This document shows, one piece after another, positions 36,966-45,812 of a stretch of 64,000 bases of DNA. The notes beneath the pieces were generated by a model, which was given only the letters and a program-made list of their open reading frames with translations, had not been told where the DNA came from and ran no database searches. The position numbers were made by a program, and so were the translations under genes. The first letter of the stretch is position 1. The number at the start of each line of letters is the position of its first letter. This stretch comes from Halocatena salina (GTDB lineage Archaea > Halobacteriota > Halobacteria > Halobacteriales > Haloarculaceae), in the NCBI RefSeq assembly GCF_023115355.1, contig NZ_CP096019.1, positions 992,001-1,056,000 of the forward strand, given 5' to 3'.

Positions 36966-37023
36966 ACTAATACTAATACCAATACTGAGCCAGAAAACAG
37001 TCGTCTACAACTACGAGGAGGTT

Positions 37024-37908
37024 TCAAGCGAGCCGTGCGCTGGTGTTTGCCGACTCGTTCGCGGGTGCGGTTTGATTGTTCGTTGCGGTCTGATTGCTCG
37101 CGTTTCCATCCGTCGTGTTACCCGATTCATTACTCGATTGCTGTTGTTCGAGCCAGCTCTGGTAGTCGGCTTGGCTTTTGACTTCGATGGTGCCGGTCAT
37201 CTGGGAGTGACCGACGCCACAGTACTCCGCACAGTAAAGCTGGTAGGTGCCGGGGTCCGTCGCCTTGGTTTTCATGGTGTTGTACTGACCGGGGAAGGCG
37301 TCCTGTTTCAGTCCGAGATCCGGGGCGTGGAACGAGTGAAGCCAGTCCTGAGAGACGAGATGGAGATACACGGGTCGATCTTCAGGGATGACGAGCGTGT
37401 TGGTGCTCGTGACATCACCCTCGGCATCGATGTAGTTGAACGTCCAGGCGTACTTGTACGCCACCACCTCGATCTGTACGGCGTTGTCCTCGGTCGGTGC
37501 GTACGCGCCACTCGTGTTGTTGTACGTCAATCCTTCGACGTTTCCGCCCTCGGTGGAGGGCGAGTCGGCGGTGGGAGCGCCGATGTAGCTGCTCGCAAGC
37601 ACCTGTGTGGAGGCCAATCCGACGAACAGAAGGATGATAGCCGTTGCGACCGTCCACGTGATTTCCAATCGTCGGTTCTCCTGTGTGGGTTTGGCTTCGC
37701 CGCTGTCTTTGAACCGATACACGGTGTAGATGAGAATCACTTCGACGAGCACCGTGATCGGGACCGCCGCATACAACAGGTTGTTGTTGAGATCGGTGAT
37801 CAGCTTTGAGTTGATCGATGGCTGGGCGGCTGCCGGAGCGACGAACAAGGTGGCCAGTGCGAGACCGACACTGATACCCACCGCCCTCCGTATCCGCGTG
37901 GCAGTCAT
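37024..37908 (-). CDS. coxB: heme-copper oxidase subunit II
   Basis: The 294-residue subunit has a signal peptide ending near AAAQP, two transmembrane helices (about 45-65 and 86-106) and a cupredoxin domain. The CuA site is LYCAEYCGVGHSQMTG with both Cys, His and Met, plus an upstream His in WLHSFHAPDLG. It accepts electrons, probably from halocyanin, and passes them to subunit I, which is not in the window. The Ser/Asn/Thr-rich tail is typical of haloarchaea. It is divergent from the heme O synthase gene. Confidence 0.95.
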   Translation of the reverse strand: MTATRIRRAVGISVGLALATLFVAPAAAQPSINSKLITDLNNNLLYAAVPITVLVEVILIYTVYRFKDSGEAKPTQENRRLEITWTVATAIILLFVGLASTQVLASSYIGAPTADSPSTEGGNVEGLTYNNTSGAYAPTEDNAVQIEVVAYKYAWTFNYIDAEGDVTSTNTLVIPEDRPVYLHLVSQDWLHSFHAPDLGLKQDAFPGQYNTMKTKATDPGTYQLYCAEYCGVGHSQMTGTIEVKSQADYQSWLEQQQSSNESGNTTDGNASNQTATNNQTAPANESANTSARLA

Positions 37909-38001
37909 ACCCGGCGGTTAGATAGCAGGCGGTAAATACCTGCTGAACTGCGGCCAAGACGACACACGTCGGTCAGGAAACGAAAAAGCGGGGGAATAAG
38001 T

Positions 38002-39441
38002 ATGAACGCTTCCGAGTCACACGTAGTGTCCACGGAATCCCCATCACCGCGATTTACGAAGCTGCTCGTGGCCGCGCTCGTCGGTGTGTATCTACTCGTC
38101 GTCGTCGGGGCAACGGCTGCGCTCGCGGACGCCGTTCGAGCGTGTTCGACGTGGCCGCTGTGTTCGGGACCGATCGGTGATCTGCAAGTAACGATCGCCC
38201 TCGGACATCGACTGACCGCGGCGATCGTGGCAGGGTTGATCGTCGCCGCAACGGTCGTCGGCTGGTCGCACGCCACCACTCGTGTCAAACGCGCGCTCTG
38301 TGTCGTGCTCGTGTTGTATCCCATCCAGATCGGCGTCGGTGCGTTCGTTGCAACCACCGGTGTGCGGGGCGGACTCGCCGAGGTACATCTGTTCACGGGA
38401 GCGGCGATCTTCGTGTCACTTGCGCTCGCGCTCGCGTGGCAACTCGAAGCCGAAACCGGCCAGTTCGAAACCCGATCGACGGCACCACCGGCCGACCGAA
38501 CGTCACAGTCCGACCGTTCGGTACCAGCCAACTCCGAATCGGTCGCTTCGGGGCAGTCCACCGAGACGGGCGTGGTGGCGACTGTTCGGGCGTACTACAG
38601 ATTGATGAAGCCACGGCTGATGTGGCTGCTCTGTCTGGTGGCATCGGCAGGGATGGCGCTGGCCGCAGGAACGGAAGCGGAGCCGCTATCGGTCGAAACG
38701 GTGGTGTTGACGCTGGGTGGCGGCGTGCTCTCGATCGGCGCGAGTGGGACGTTCAATCACGTGCTTGAACGGGACATCGACCGGCGGATGGCTCGAACCG
38801 CAGACCGACCGCTTGCGACCGACACCGTCGGGGTCACCAACGCGATCGCGTTCGGCGTACTGCTCACGATCGCGTCGATCGTCCTGTTCGCACAAGTGAA
38901 CTCGATGGCTGCCCTGCTCGGCTTCAGTGCGGTCGTGTTTTACAGCGTGGTCTACACGCTCGTGTTGAAGCCCAATACGGTCCAGAACACGGTCATCGGG
39001 GGAATTGCCGGTGCGATCCCGGCGCTCATCGGCTGGGCCGCCGTCACCGGAAGCATTGGATGGCCCGGATTCGTGCTAGCCGGCGTCATCTTCCTGTGGA
39101 CGCCGGCCCACTTTTACAACCTTGCGCTCGCCTATCAGGAAGATTACGAGCGTGGGGGGTTCCCGATGATGCCGGTCGTTCGAGGCGAAAGCACGACCCG
39201 AAAACACATCGTCTACTACCTCGTGGCGACGTTGCTCGCCGCAATCGTGTTGACTGCGCTCACCCCGCTCGGCTGGCTGTACGCCGCCGTGACGGTTTCG
39301 CTTGGAGCAGTGTTCCTCTGGACGGTCGTTCGCCTTCACCGCGAGCGGACCGATCGGGCGGCCTTCCGAGCGTTTCACGCCTCGAACGCCTATCTCGGGG
39401 CGATCCTCACCGCTGTCATTATCGATATGATGGTGTTGTAG
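38002..39441 (+). CDS. ctaB: CtaA-like/heme O synthase fusion
   Basis: The 479-residue protein fuses two modules. Residues about 18-150 hold four helices with GHRLTAA and LHLF-like EVHLFTGAAIF, resembling half of a COX15/CtaA heme A synthase. A polar Ser-rich linker (150-195) follows. Residues about 200-479 are a UbiA-type heme O synthase with the farnesyl-diphosphate motif NHVLERDIDRRMARTADRP and TPAHFYNLAL. The second half farnesylates heme B. The fusion occurs in other haloarchaea. It supplies heme for the oxidase next door. Confidence 0.92.
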   Translation: MNASESHVVSTESPSPRFTKLLVAALVGVYLLVVVGATAALADAVRACSTWPLCSGPIGDLQVTIALGHRLTAAIVAGLIVAATVVGWSHATTRVKRALCVVLVLYPIQIGVGAFVATTGVRGGLAEVHLFTGAAIFVSLALALAWQLEAETGQFETRSTAPPADRTSQSDRSVPANSESVASGQSTETGVVATVRAYYRLMKPRLMWLLCLVASAGMALAAGTEAEPLSVETVVLTLGGGVLSIGASGTFNHVLERDIDRRMARTADRPLATDTVGVTNAIAFGVLLTIASIVLFAQVNSMAALLGFSAVVFYSVVYTLVLKPNTVQNTVIGGIAGAIPALIGWAAVTGSIGWPGFVLAGVIFLWTPAHFYNLALAYQEDYERGGFPMMPVVRGESTTRKHIVYYLVATLLAAIVLTALTPLGWLYAAVTVSLGAVFLWTVVRLHRERTDRAAFRAFHASNAYLGAILTAVIIDMMVL

Positions 39442-39442
39442 G

Positions 39443-40141
39443 ATGGATGTGAACGCCGTCGTCGGCGATCGGATGCCCGACATCAAGACGGTGATGCGGT
39501 GGTCGATCGTGATCAACGTCGAGATACTGTTGGTTGGTAGTTATCTGTTGATCGCGCCGGTCACACCGACGGGCGTTTGGAGCTACGTCTACCCCTTTAT
39601 TTGGATCAACGTCGCTCTCTGGGCGTTCAGCCGGACCGAGACGCCCACAGCGAGCCGGTCCAGACAGTACACTAGCGGGCTGATCGCACTCGGGTATCTG
39701 TTCGTGTTGGGTCTTTTCGGCGGACTCTACGGGCCGGGGATGGGTGAGATGGCGACCGGACTCCGGATCGAGTTCGTGAGTCTTCCACCGGGATGGAGTC
39801 CGGCCGTGTTGTACAGCGGGGAGCTGATCCGGCTCGCGTTGCTCCCGTTCAAAGTGGTCGGGTACCTTACGCTCGCCTATCTCGTTTACGTGACCGTTCT
39901 CGACGCCACAGGGAGCGCGACGATGGGGATCTTCGGGTTGTTCTCCTGTGTCTCCTGTGTCCTTCCACTGATCGCAGCCACGGTCAGCGGGGTCGTTGGG
40001 AGTGGTGGCGTACTGGTAGCGGTCGCTACCCGTCAGTCGTACGCGCTCTCGACGGTCGTGTTCGTTTTTACCGTGTTGCTGCTCGTCTGGCGGCCGACGG
40101 CGGGGAGTTTTTCCCAGCTGCGGACCAAGCTCGGAACATGA
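39443..40141 (+). CDS. membrane protein of the oxidase-assembly cluster (DUF7546-like)
   Basis: The 232-residue protein has about six hydrophobic helices. LFSCVSCVLPLIAATVSG contains a CxxC within a membrane helix, which may bind copper or heme. Function is unknown; the DUF name is tentative. It starts 2 nt after the ctaB stop and overlaps the next start by four bases, so it is part of the ctaB operon and likely serves cytochrome oxidase biogenesis. Confidence 0.8.
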   Translation: MDVNAVVGDRMPDIKTVMRWSIVINVEILLVGSYLLIAPVTPTGVWSYVYPFIWINVALWAFSRTETPTASRSRQYTSGLIALGYLFVLGLFGGLYGPGMGEMATGLRIEFVSLPPGWSPAVLYSGELIRLALLPFKVVGYLTLAYLVYVTVLDATGSATMGIFGLFSCVSCVLPLIAATVSGVVGSGGVLVAVATRQSYALSTVVFVFTVLLLVWRPTAGSFSQLRTKLGT

Positions 40142-40368
40142 CCGCCGTCGAGATCGAATACTGCGTCCCGTGTGGCTTTCTGGACCGAGCCGAGACGGTA
40201 CAACACGCGTTGTTGTCCTCGTTCGGCCAGCAACTCGACCGTGTCGCGTTGGTGACCGGCGAGCACGGCGTGTTCCAAGTCAGCGTCGATGGCGATACCG
40301 TGTTCGACAAACAGGAAGACGACTACGACGTAGACGAGATCACGCGGGCAGTTCGGGAGCGGCTGTAG
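40138..40368 (+). CDS. Rdx family protein (SelW/SelT-like, cysteine form)
   Basis: The 76-residue thioredoxin-fold protein begins TAVEIEYCVPCGFLDRAETV, the CxxC motif that in selenoproteins W/T/H holds Sec at the second position; here both are Cys. It ends YDVDEITRAVRERL, as in the family. The ATG at 40138 lies in an ATGA overlap with the preceding gene; the frame is open far upstream but that part is antisense-like noise. A thiol-redox role in oxidase assembly is inferred from context. Confidence 0.85.
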   Translation: MTAVEIEYCVPCGFLDRAETVQHALLSSFGQQLDRVALVTGEHGVFQVSVDGDTVFDKQEDDYDVDEITRAVRERL

Positions 40369-40544
40369 TGCTCCCGGGAGACGGAAGCCGGAGAACAGCA
40401 ATACGAGCGTTCCACGAGCCGACGACTTTCTGCGATCGGGCACTTCCTACTCCATAGTGGATGCTGTATCATTAAAATGCATTCGGCACATTCAAAAAGA
40501 TATGATTGATAGAACTTGCTAAGTATCTTCAGTAGGAGCTTTGC

Positions 40545-40630
40545 ATACGGTTCTGAACGCGGAAAACGCTCTGCGTGAGTAAGGCGATATCGTCGCGGTG
40601 GCGAAGCGGTATGATGTAGACCGCGAGCGG
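40545..40630 (+). pseudogene. vestigial copy of the 5' end of the ABC ATPase gene
   Basis: Bases 40545-40601 align without gaps to 40925-40981, the start region of the ABC ATPase gene, with 45 of 57 identities by my count. The copy reads VLNAENALRE, stop, GDIVAVA against VLNAENVRREYGDTVALD. Its start codon is ACG and it holds an internal TAA. A weaker match (VDR) continues to about 40630, where the hairpin array begins. It is a dead 5' fragment. Confidence 0.75.
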
Positions 40631-40870
40631 TAGCGAGCGGCTTTTTCCCATCTTTGTTGCGTTCTCGCGAGCGCAGAGAGGAACGAAGTTCCTCAAGCAA
40701 CCGGGCGCAGCCCGGTGACAGCGAGTGAGAGCCAGAGAGGCGCGTAGCGCCTCAAGCAGCGAGGAGCGAAGGCTACGAAAATCTTCGATTTTCGCGCTCC
40801 CGAAAACGCAGCGCGTTTTCGAGGACTCCTCGGGCAGTCGGCCTGCGGCCGACGACAGCCGGGCTTCGCC
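40620..40870. repeat. array of short perfect hairpins with 3-nt loops
   Basis: Perfect inverted repeats with 3-nt loops follow one another. GAGGAAC/GTTCCTC (loop GAA) is at 40678-40694. ACCGGGC/GCCCGGT (GCA) is at 40700-40716, and GAGGCGC/GCGCCTC (GTA) at 40737-40753. CGAAAATC/GATTTTCG (TTC) is at 40776-40794, enclosed by GGAGCG/CGCTCC. CGAAAACGC/GCGTTTTCG (AGC) is at 40801-40821, CGAGG/CCTCG (ACT) at 40820-40832, and GTCGGCC/GGCCGAC (TGC) at 40837-40853. A weaker ACCG/CGGT pair opens the array. There is no coding frame of normal composition. Confidence 0.9.
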
Positions 40871-40926
40871 GAGCGGAAAAAAGGTGGATCAGAAGCCTTA
40901 CGCCCGGACCACACCTCGGTTCGGAT

Positions 40927-41874
40927 ATGGTTCTAAACGCCGAGAACGTTCGGCGTGAGTATGGGGATACCGTTGCCCTGGATGGGGTGTCGCTCTCCGT
41001 CGATCGAGGGACGGTGTTCGCGCTCATCGGTCCGAACGGCGCGGGAAAAACGACGCTCACCCGTTCGCTAACGGGGACGACCGACTACGAAGGCACAGTC
41101 GAGCTGTTGGGTGCGCCACCGGAACGGACGGACACCCAGCGGATCGGGCTGCTTCCTCAGTCGTTCGCCCCGCCCGAGCGGCTCACAGCCCGGGAACTCA
41201 TCGAGTACTACGGGGGGCTGTACGAGGAGGCTCGATCTCCAACGGCAGTGCTCGAAGACGTCGGGCTGACAGACGCGGCGGACACGTGGTACGAGTCGCT
41301 TTCGGGCGGACAACAACGGCGGGTCTGTGTCGGAATCGCGCTCGTAAACGATCCTGAGCTGCTCGTGTTGGACGAGCCGACGACGGGGATCGACCCTGCG
41401 GGTCGACGCGACCTGTGGCGGCTCCTCGAACGCCTCACCGACGACGGCACAACTGTCGTGCTCACCACCCACTACATGGAGGAAGCCGAATATCTCGCCG
41501 ACACGGTCGGATTGCTCGCCGACGGATCGCTTGTCGCTACCGGACCACCACAGACGCTGATCGAGGCGTACGGGGGCTCGAATCGGCTGGAAGTCGAACT
41601 CGCCAAAAGCGTCGATCCCAACACGGCCGAACGTGCAACCGAACCGATCGGAAACGGCGTCGATACCACCGGCCGTACGCTCACCATCCACGGCGTGACG
41701 CCACGTGCGATCGGGGACGTGCTCGACGCGCTCGATGACGCAGGGATCGACTACGACGCGCTGTCGTGGCGACAGCCGGACCTCGAATCAGTGTATCTGG
41801 AGTTGACCGGGACGTCTCGTACTGAGACACCCGCATCTAACGCCGACCGAACGGAGGAGAGTACGACACCATGA
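40927..41874 (+). CDS. ABC transporter ATP-binding protein
   Basis: The 315-residue ATPase has Walker A GPNGAGKTT at 35-43, a Q-loop in LLPQSF, signature SLSGGQQRRV, Walker B LLVLDEPTTGID and the switch His in LTTHYMEEAEYL. It is of the DrrA/CcmA-like export type with a C-terminal extension. It overlaps the permease gene by four bases. Placement between ctaB-cluster genes and a DUF420 gene suggests a role in copper or heme handling for the oxidase, as inferred for similar haloarchaeal clusters; the cargo is unknown. Confidence 0.93.
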   Translation: MVLNAENVRREYGDTVALDGVSLSVDRGTVFALIGPNGAGKTTLTRSLTGTTDYEGTVELLGAPPERTDTQRIGLLPQSFAPPERLTARELIEYYGGLYEEARSPTAVLEDVGLTDAADTWYESLSGGQQRRVCVGIALVNDPELLVLDEPTTGIDPAGRRDLWRLLERLTDDGTTVVLTTHYMEEAEYLADTVGLLADGSLVATGPPQTLIEAYGGSNRLEVELAKSVDPNTAERATEPIGNGVDTTGRTLTIHGVTPRAIGDVLDALDDAGIDYDALSWRQPDLESVYLELTGTSRTETPASNADRTEESTTP

Positions 41875-42620
41875 CGATCATACGCCGCGTTCGCGCCGAG
41901 ACGATAGCCGCGTTCCGAGCGTTCGTCCGCAGACGGACGGCTGTATTTTTCACGTTTTTCTTTCCCGTTATTATTATACTCATCTTCGGTGCGCTCGTTC
42001 AGACCCAACCGACCGGTGGCGGGCTGTTCGCACAACCGCCCGCGTACTACGTGCCCGGCTATCTCGCGGTCGTTGTGCTGTTCACGCCGCTTTCCCGGGT
42101 CGGGAGCTCAGTCGCGCGTCACCGCGAGGGCAACCGCTTCGAGAAACTTGCAACGACGCCACTCTCGCGTGCAGAGTGGTTGCTCGCCCATACCCTCGTC
42201 AACGTCGGAATCATCGGCGTCGCGAGCCTCATCATACTTGGGTTGGTGGTAACCATCACGGGAGCGACGATCACGTTTTCGTGGCTGCTCGTTCCGTTTA
42301 TCGTCCTTGGAGTGGCGTTGTTCTGTGGTTTCGGAGCCGTGTTGGGTTCCATTGCCGATTCCCAAGACGGCGTCATCGCCGCGAGCAACACGATCGCACT
42401 CCCGTTGTTGTTCCTCTCAGAAACGTTCATCACGCCGTCACTGCTCCCGACGTGGTTCCAACCGGCGCTCAATCTCTCGCCGCTTTCATATTTTGCGCGT
42501 GGCGTGCGAGCCGCGACGATGGGACCGGTAGCAGACGCCTACGGCAATCTCCTCGTTCTCGCCGTGTTGACGCTGTTGTTCGTCGCAGTGGGAGCGGTCG
42601 CACTCCCACGAACCGATTGA
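41871..42620 (+). CDS. ABC transporter permease (ABC-2 type)
   Basis: The 249-residue protein has a basic cytoplasmic start (RAETIAAFRAFVRRRTA) and six hydrophobic segments. The ABC-2 family signature near LFLSETFITPSLLPTWFQPALNLSPLSYF is visible in parts. It is coupled to the ATPase by an ATGA overlap, so the two should form one exporter. Convergent with the DUF420 gene, 4 nt apart. Confidence 0.92.
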   Translation: MTIIRRVRAETIAAFRAFVRRRTAVFFTFFFPVIIILIFGALVQTQPTGGGLFAQPPAYYVPGYLAVVVLFTPLSRVGSSVARHREGNRFEKLATTPLSRAEWLLAHTLVNVGIIGVASLIILGLVVTITGATITFSWLLVPFIVLGVALFCGFGAVLGSIADSQDGVIAASNTIALPLLFLSETFITPSLLPTWFQPALNLSPLSYFARGVRAATMGPVADAYGNLLVLAVLTLLFVAVGAVALPRTD

Positions 42621-42624
42621 CGCA

Positions 42625-43284
42625 TTACCGCATTTCCAGACGAGGCACCGCCAACAACAGGAGTACTTCTGTGGCCTCGCGTGGCACCCACCCGTAGACG
42701 TGGTTCAACATGTAATACGTGACGATCCCGAGCGCGAGACTGACCGACCACGAAATGACGGCGATGCGTCCGACTCGGGCGTGAGCGGTGTCGACGAGTT
42801 CAGCGGGCGTGTGCGTGAGACCCAAGACGACGGCGTACAGCACCACGGGGACCGCCACCACCGAGAGAAGAATATGGACAGCGAGCATGAGGAGATACAG
42901 CGGTCTGATGATCGACCCGTACGCCGCGAGAAACTGCCCGTCGCTGATCTGAATACTCTTTTCGAACCCGCCGCCAACTTTCCACAGATAAAGCACCAGA
43001 AACACACAGATGAGCGCGAACGCGAACAACATCGCAGTGCGGTGTCGAGACACCTGATCGGTCCGGATGAAATACCAGCCTGTGAGCAACGACACCAGCG
43101 CGAACGAGTTCACGACTGCGATGAGATCCGAAAAGAGGAGGACAGTCTCTTCGGAAAGGGATGGAAACAGCGGGATGAACCCCCCGAACGCACCCAACAC
43201 CAGCGCGTATCCGAGCAAGGAGAGCACACCCGTGATGGCTTTCGGGTGGTCTTTCACGATTCGACGACGGGTTGTGGCGGCCAT
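42625..43284 (-). CDS. DUF420 family membrane protein
   Basis: The 219-residue protein has about five transmembrane helices with several membrane-embedded His residues (VSRHRTAMLFAF, LMLAVHILLSVVAVPVV, MLNHVYGWVPREA). DUF420 proteins (CtaM/YozB-like in Firmicutes) are needed for cytochrome oxidase maturation, which fits this neighbourhood. I used the ATG at 43284 (MAATTRRRIV); the frame is open to 43326. Confidence 0.9.
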   Translation of the reverse strand: MAATTRRRIVKDHPKAITGVLSLLGYALVLGAFGGFIPLFPSLSEETVLLFSDLIAVVNSFALVSLLTGWYFIRTDQVSRHRTAMLFAFALICVFLVLYLWKVGGGFEKSIQISDGQFLAAYGSIIRPLYLLMLAVHILLSVVAVPVVLYAVVLGLTHTPAELVDTAHARVGRIAVISWSVSLALGIVTYYMLNHVYGWVPREATEVLLLLAVPRLEMR

Positions 43285-43436
43285 ACCGATCGTTCGATCA
43301 GCAGGGTTTTGGCCGCTTCGTTTCACGTTCTACGACCGCCTCGCTCTTGCCCATGTGGGCGTATCCACTCGGAACAAAAACCAGTTCATCCTATTATTTC
43401 AGTAGAGTTTTTCACTGATAAATCGTATGTTCGTGT

Positions 43437-44255
43437 ATGGAGCGCAGAGCGTTCATCACTGGGATTACGGCTGGCGTAGGGATGTTCGGCGGATGTCTAT
43501 CAACGTTGCAAGTCAACGACGGCAACGGGATTCGAACGACGCGGACGGAACGACGGAGCCATGATGTCGGTTCGAAAACGAGATTGCGGGTTCATAATCC
43601 CAACGGCTCAGTGACCGTAACAGGTCATGAGGAGACCACAGCGACGATCGACATCGAGATCCGTGGTCCGACAGAACGGTCGGTCGAGGCGGTGTCGGTG
43701 AAGACGGATCGTTCCGACGACCAACTCGCGGTGGTGACGGGATACGATCACACGAACGCCGAGCGGGCAGACGTGTCGTTGACAGTCAACTACCCGAACG
43801 AGGCACCGATCGAGCGACTCCGGACGACCAACGGTTCCATCGAGGTACGGGATACAGCCGGCGATCCTGAGCTTACGAGCCAAAGCGGAAACCTCTCGAT
43901 CGAAAATGTCGATGGAACGGTCGCGCTCTCGACGAACAACGGTTCGATCACTGCACGCGACATCGGTGGGCTTAGAAACGCAACGGCGTCGAACGGATCG
44001 ATCGAGATCGACGTCCCATCGATCACGGGCGACGTGGCCGTCCGTACGGACAATGGCGGGATCGACGCCGCGCTGGGACAGGACCTCAACGCAGCCATCA
44101 CAGCGACCACTAGCCATACTCCCATCGACTTACACGGGGTGACGCTCGCCAAAGACGGCCCGACGACCGTTTCGGGCACGCTGGGAGATGGGATGCACAC
44201 GCTCACCTTCGAGACGAACAACGGTTCGATCGATCTCCGACAGCTGTCGGCGTAA
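43437..44255 (+). CDS. Tat/lipobox DUF4097 beta-helix-like lipoprotein
   Basis: The 272-residue protein starts MERRAFITGITAGVGMFGGC, a twin-arginine-like signal with a lipobox ending at Cys20, so it is probably lipid-anchored outside the cell. The mature part is a DUF4097-type repeat fold with recurring N-G-S-[IV] turns (NPNGSVTV, TTNGSIEV, STNNGSITA, ASNGSIEI, ETNNGSIDL), consistent with stacked beta strands. Function is unknown; such proteins are often called adhesin-like without proof. Confidence 0.82.
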   Translation: MERRAFITGITAGVGMFGGCLSTLQVNDGNGIRTTRTERRSHDVGSKTRLRVHNPNGSVTVTGHEETTATIDIEIRGPTERSVEAVSVKTDRSDDQLAVVTGYDHTNAERADVSLTVNYPNEAPIERLRTTNGSIEVRDTAGDPELTSQSGNLSIENVDGTVALSTNNGSITARDIGGLRNATASNGSIEIDVPSITGDVAVRTDNGGIDAALGQDLNAAITATTSHTPIDLHGVTLAKDGPTTVSGTLGDGMHTLTFETNNGSIDLRQLSA

Positions 44256-44301
44256 GAATCCATCGATGGAATAGCATCCACTGAGAGGAATCAGTGAGGA
44301 T

Positions 44302-45165
44302 ATGTGTGGTACGGCAGTAATTGCCGCCATGATCCCACCTATTGCGAGTCGGTTTGTGGCTGGGGAAACTCAAGCGGAGGCGCTCGAACACGCGCGTCAG
44401 TCGCGTGAACAGGGGATATACACCATTTGTAACGTGCTTGGAGAGCATTATCACGATCGAGCGGCGGCCAGTGAGGATGTGGATCGCTACCGACAGCTGT
44501 GTCGGGATATCGGACGGACGGACCTCAAAGCGTGTATCTCCGTCAAGCCGACACAGATCGGGCTTGGGATCGATGAATCGACGTTTCAGGACAATCTCGG
44601 TACCATCGTGGAAACCGCCCGGGATATGGGAGTGTTCGTCTGGATCGATATGGAGGATCGGACGACGACGGACGCAACCCTGGACGCGTTCGAGCGGTTC
44701 GTCACAGAGTACCCCGAGATGGGCGTCTGCGTCCAAGCGAATCTCCGGCGCACCGAAGAGGATCTCCACCGCCTCGTCGATCTTCCTGGGACGATCAGAC
44801 TTGTTAAGGGTGCTTACGACGAACCGGAAGCCGTCGCCTACACCGACCGATCGGCGGTGAACGAACAGTATCGTACCCACCTCAAATATCTGTTTTCAGA
44901 GACGAGCGCCGGGGCGGTCGCCGTCGGGAGTCACGATCCCCAGATGATCGACCGTGCTATCGAACTCCACGACGCCTACGGGACCGCATTTGAGATACAG
45001 ATGCTTATGGGGGTCCGGGAGGATGCACAGACCGAACTCGCGGAGGAATACGACGTTTACCAGTACGTTCCATACGGCGAAAAATGGGCGTCCTATTTTT
45101 TCCGGCGTGTTATCGAACGCCGAGAAAACCTCTCGTTCGCGCTCCGAGCGATCCTAGAGCGGTAA
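44302..45165 (+). CDS. proline dehydrogenase
   Basis: This FAD enzyme oxidises proline to pyrroline-5-carboxylate for catabolism. The 287-residue protein is the short monofunctional form with a beta/alpha barrel. Motifs are SVKPTQIGLGID, VWIDMEDRTTTDATL, IRLVKGAYDEPE, VAVGSHDPQMID, EIQMLMGVRED and the closing YVPYGEKWASYFFRRVIERREN, shown in parts, whose Arg pair binds the proline carboxylate. No pyrroline-5-carboxylate dehydrogenase is adjacent. Confidence 0.93.
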   Translation: MCGTAVIAAMIPPIASRFVAGETQAEALEHARQSREQGIYTICNVLGEHYHDRAAASEDVDRYRQLCRDIGRTDLKACISVKPTQIGLGIDESTFQDNLGTIVETARDMGVFVWIDMEDRTTTDATLDAFERFVTEYPEMGVCVQANLRRTEEDLHRLVDLPGTIRLVKGAYDEPEAVAYTDRSAVNEQYRTHLKYLFSETSAGAVAVGSHDPQMIDRAIELHDAYGTAFEIQMLMGVREDAQTELAEEYDVYQYVPYGEKWASYFFRRVIERRENLSFALRAILER

Positions 45166-45200
45166 CGGTAATCGATCGGACGGCGGGACTCCGTTGTCAG

Positions 45201-45800
45201 TTATTCGTCGCTGTGCTCCATTTCGGACGCTACCAGAACTTGCTCCGTGAGATACGTCCGAAGCCGATGGCGTGCCGTTTCCAGCGAGGCACCGACGGTA
45301 ACGTTACGGAGTTGCGCACCGTTGATGTGCTCGACCAGAAACGCGGCCGTATCCTCCGGTTCGATCTCGTCGTCGACGACACCGTGATCGATCCCTCTCT
45401 GGAGTATTGAACGGAGTCGATCGAAAATGAGCTGATCGAATTCCGTCAGTCGTTCGCGGTAGGCCTCATCGTACGGCGCTTGTGCTTTGATTTCGAGAAG
45501 CGCTGTTTGGAACTCCTTCTGTCCGTCCCCCCGTGGAGTGAGCCGATCCTCGACGAACGTAACGAGTTGTGTTGCCGGATCGTCACCGCAGTCGGCTCCG
45601 ATGTCTGCCTCGAACTGCTCGTAAAGATGCTCTAAGAACGCGACGAGAAGATCGTGTTTGCTCTCATAATGGTAGTGAAGTGCTGCTTTGCTTTTGGTCG
45701 ATTCGTCCGCGATATCTTGCATCCGGAGCGACGCGTAGCCGTGCTTACACAACGCCCGGTAAGTCGCTCCCATCAGTTCCTCCGTGGTGTCCTCAGACAT
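45201..45800 (-). CDS. TetR/AcrR family transcriptional regulator
   Basis: The 199-residue protein has the N-terminal TetR helix-turn-helix (MQDIADESTKSKAALHYHYESKHDLLVAFLEHLY, seen in parts near 27-60) and a helical ligand domain like haloarchaeal C-terminal TetR forms. Two near-identical inverted sites just upstream (45813-45828 and 45845-45860) are probably its own operators, so it likely represses itself. No pump gene is divergent from it, and the ligand is unknown. Confidence 0.93.
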   Translation of the reverse strand: MSEDTTEELMGATYRALCKHGYASLRMQDIADESTKSKAALHYHYESKHDLLVAFLEHLYEQFEADIGADCGDDPATQLVTFVEDRLTPRGDGQKEFQTALLEIKAQAPYDEAYRERLTEFDQLIFDRLRSILQRGIDHGVVDDEIEPEDTAAFLVEHINGAQLRNVTVGASLETARHRLRTYLTEQVLVASEMEHSDE

Positions 45801-45812
45801 TGTTGTCGCAGT

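Noticed and set aside
40620-40870. CRISPR array
   Set aside because: The repeats are inverted and each is different; there are no regular direct repeats or spacers and no cas genes.
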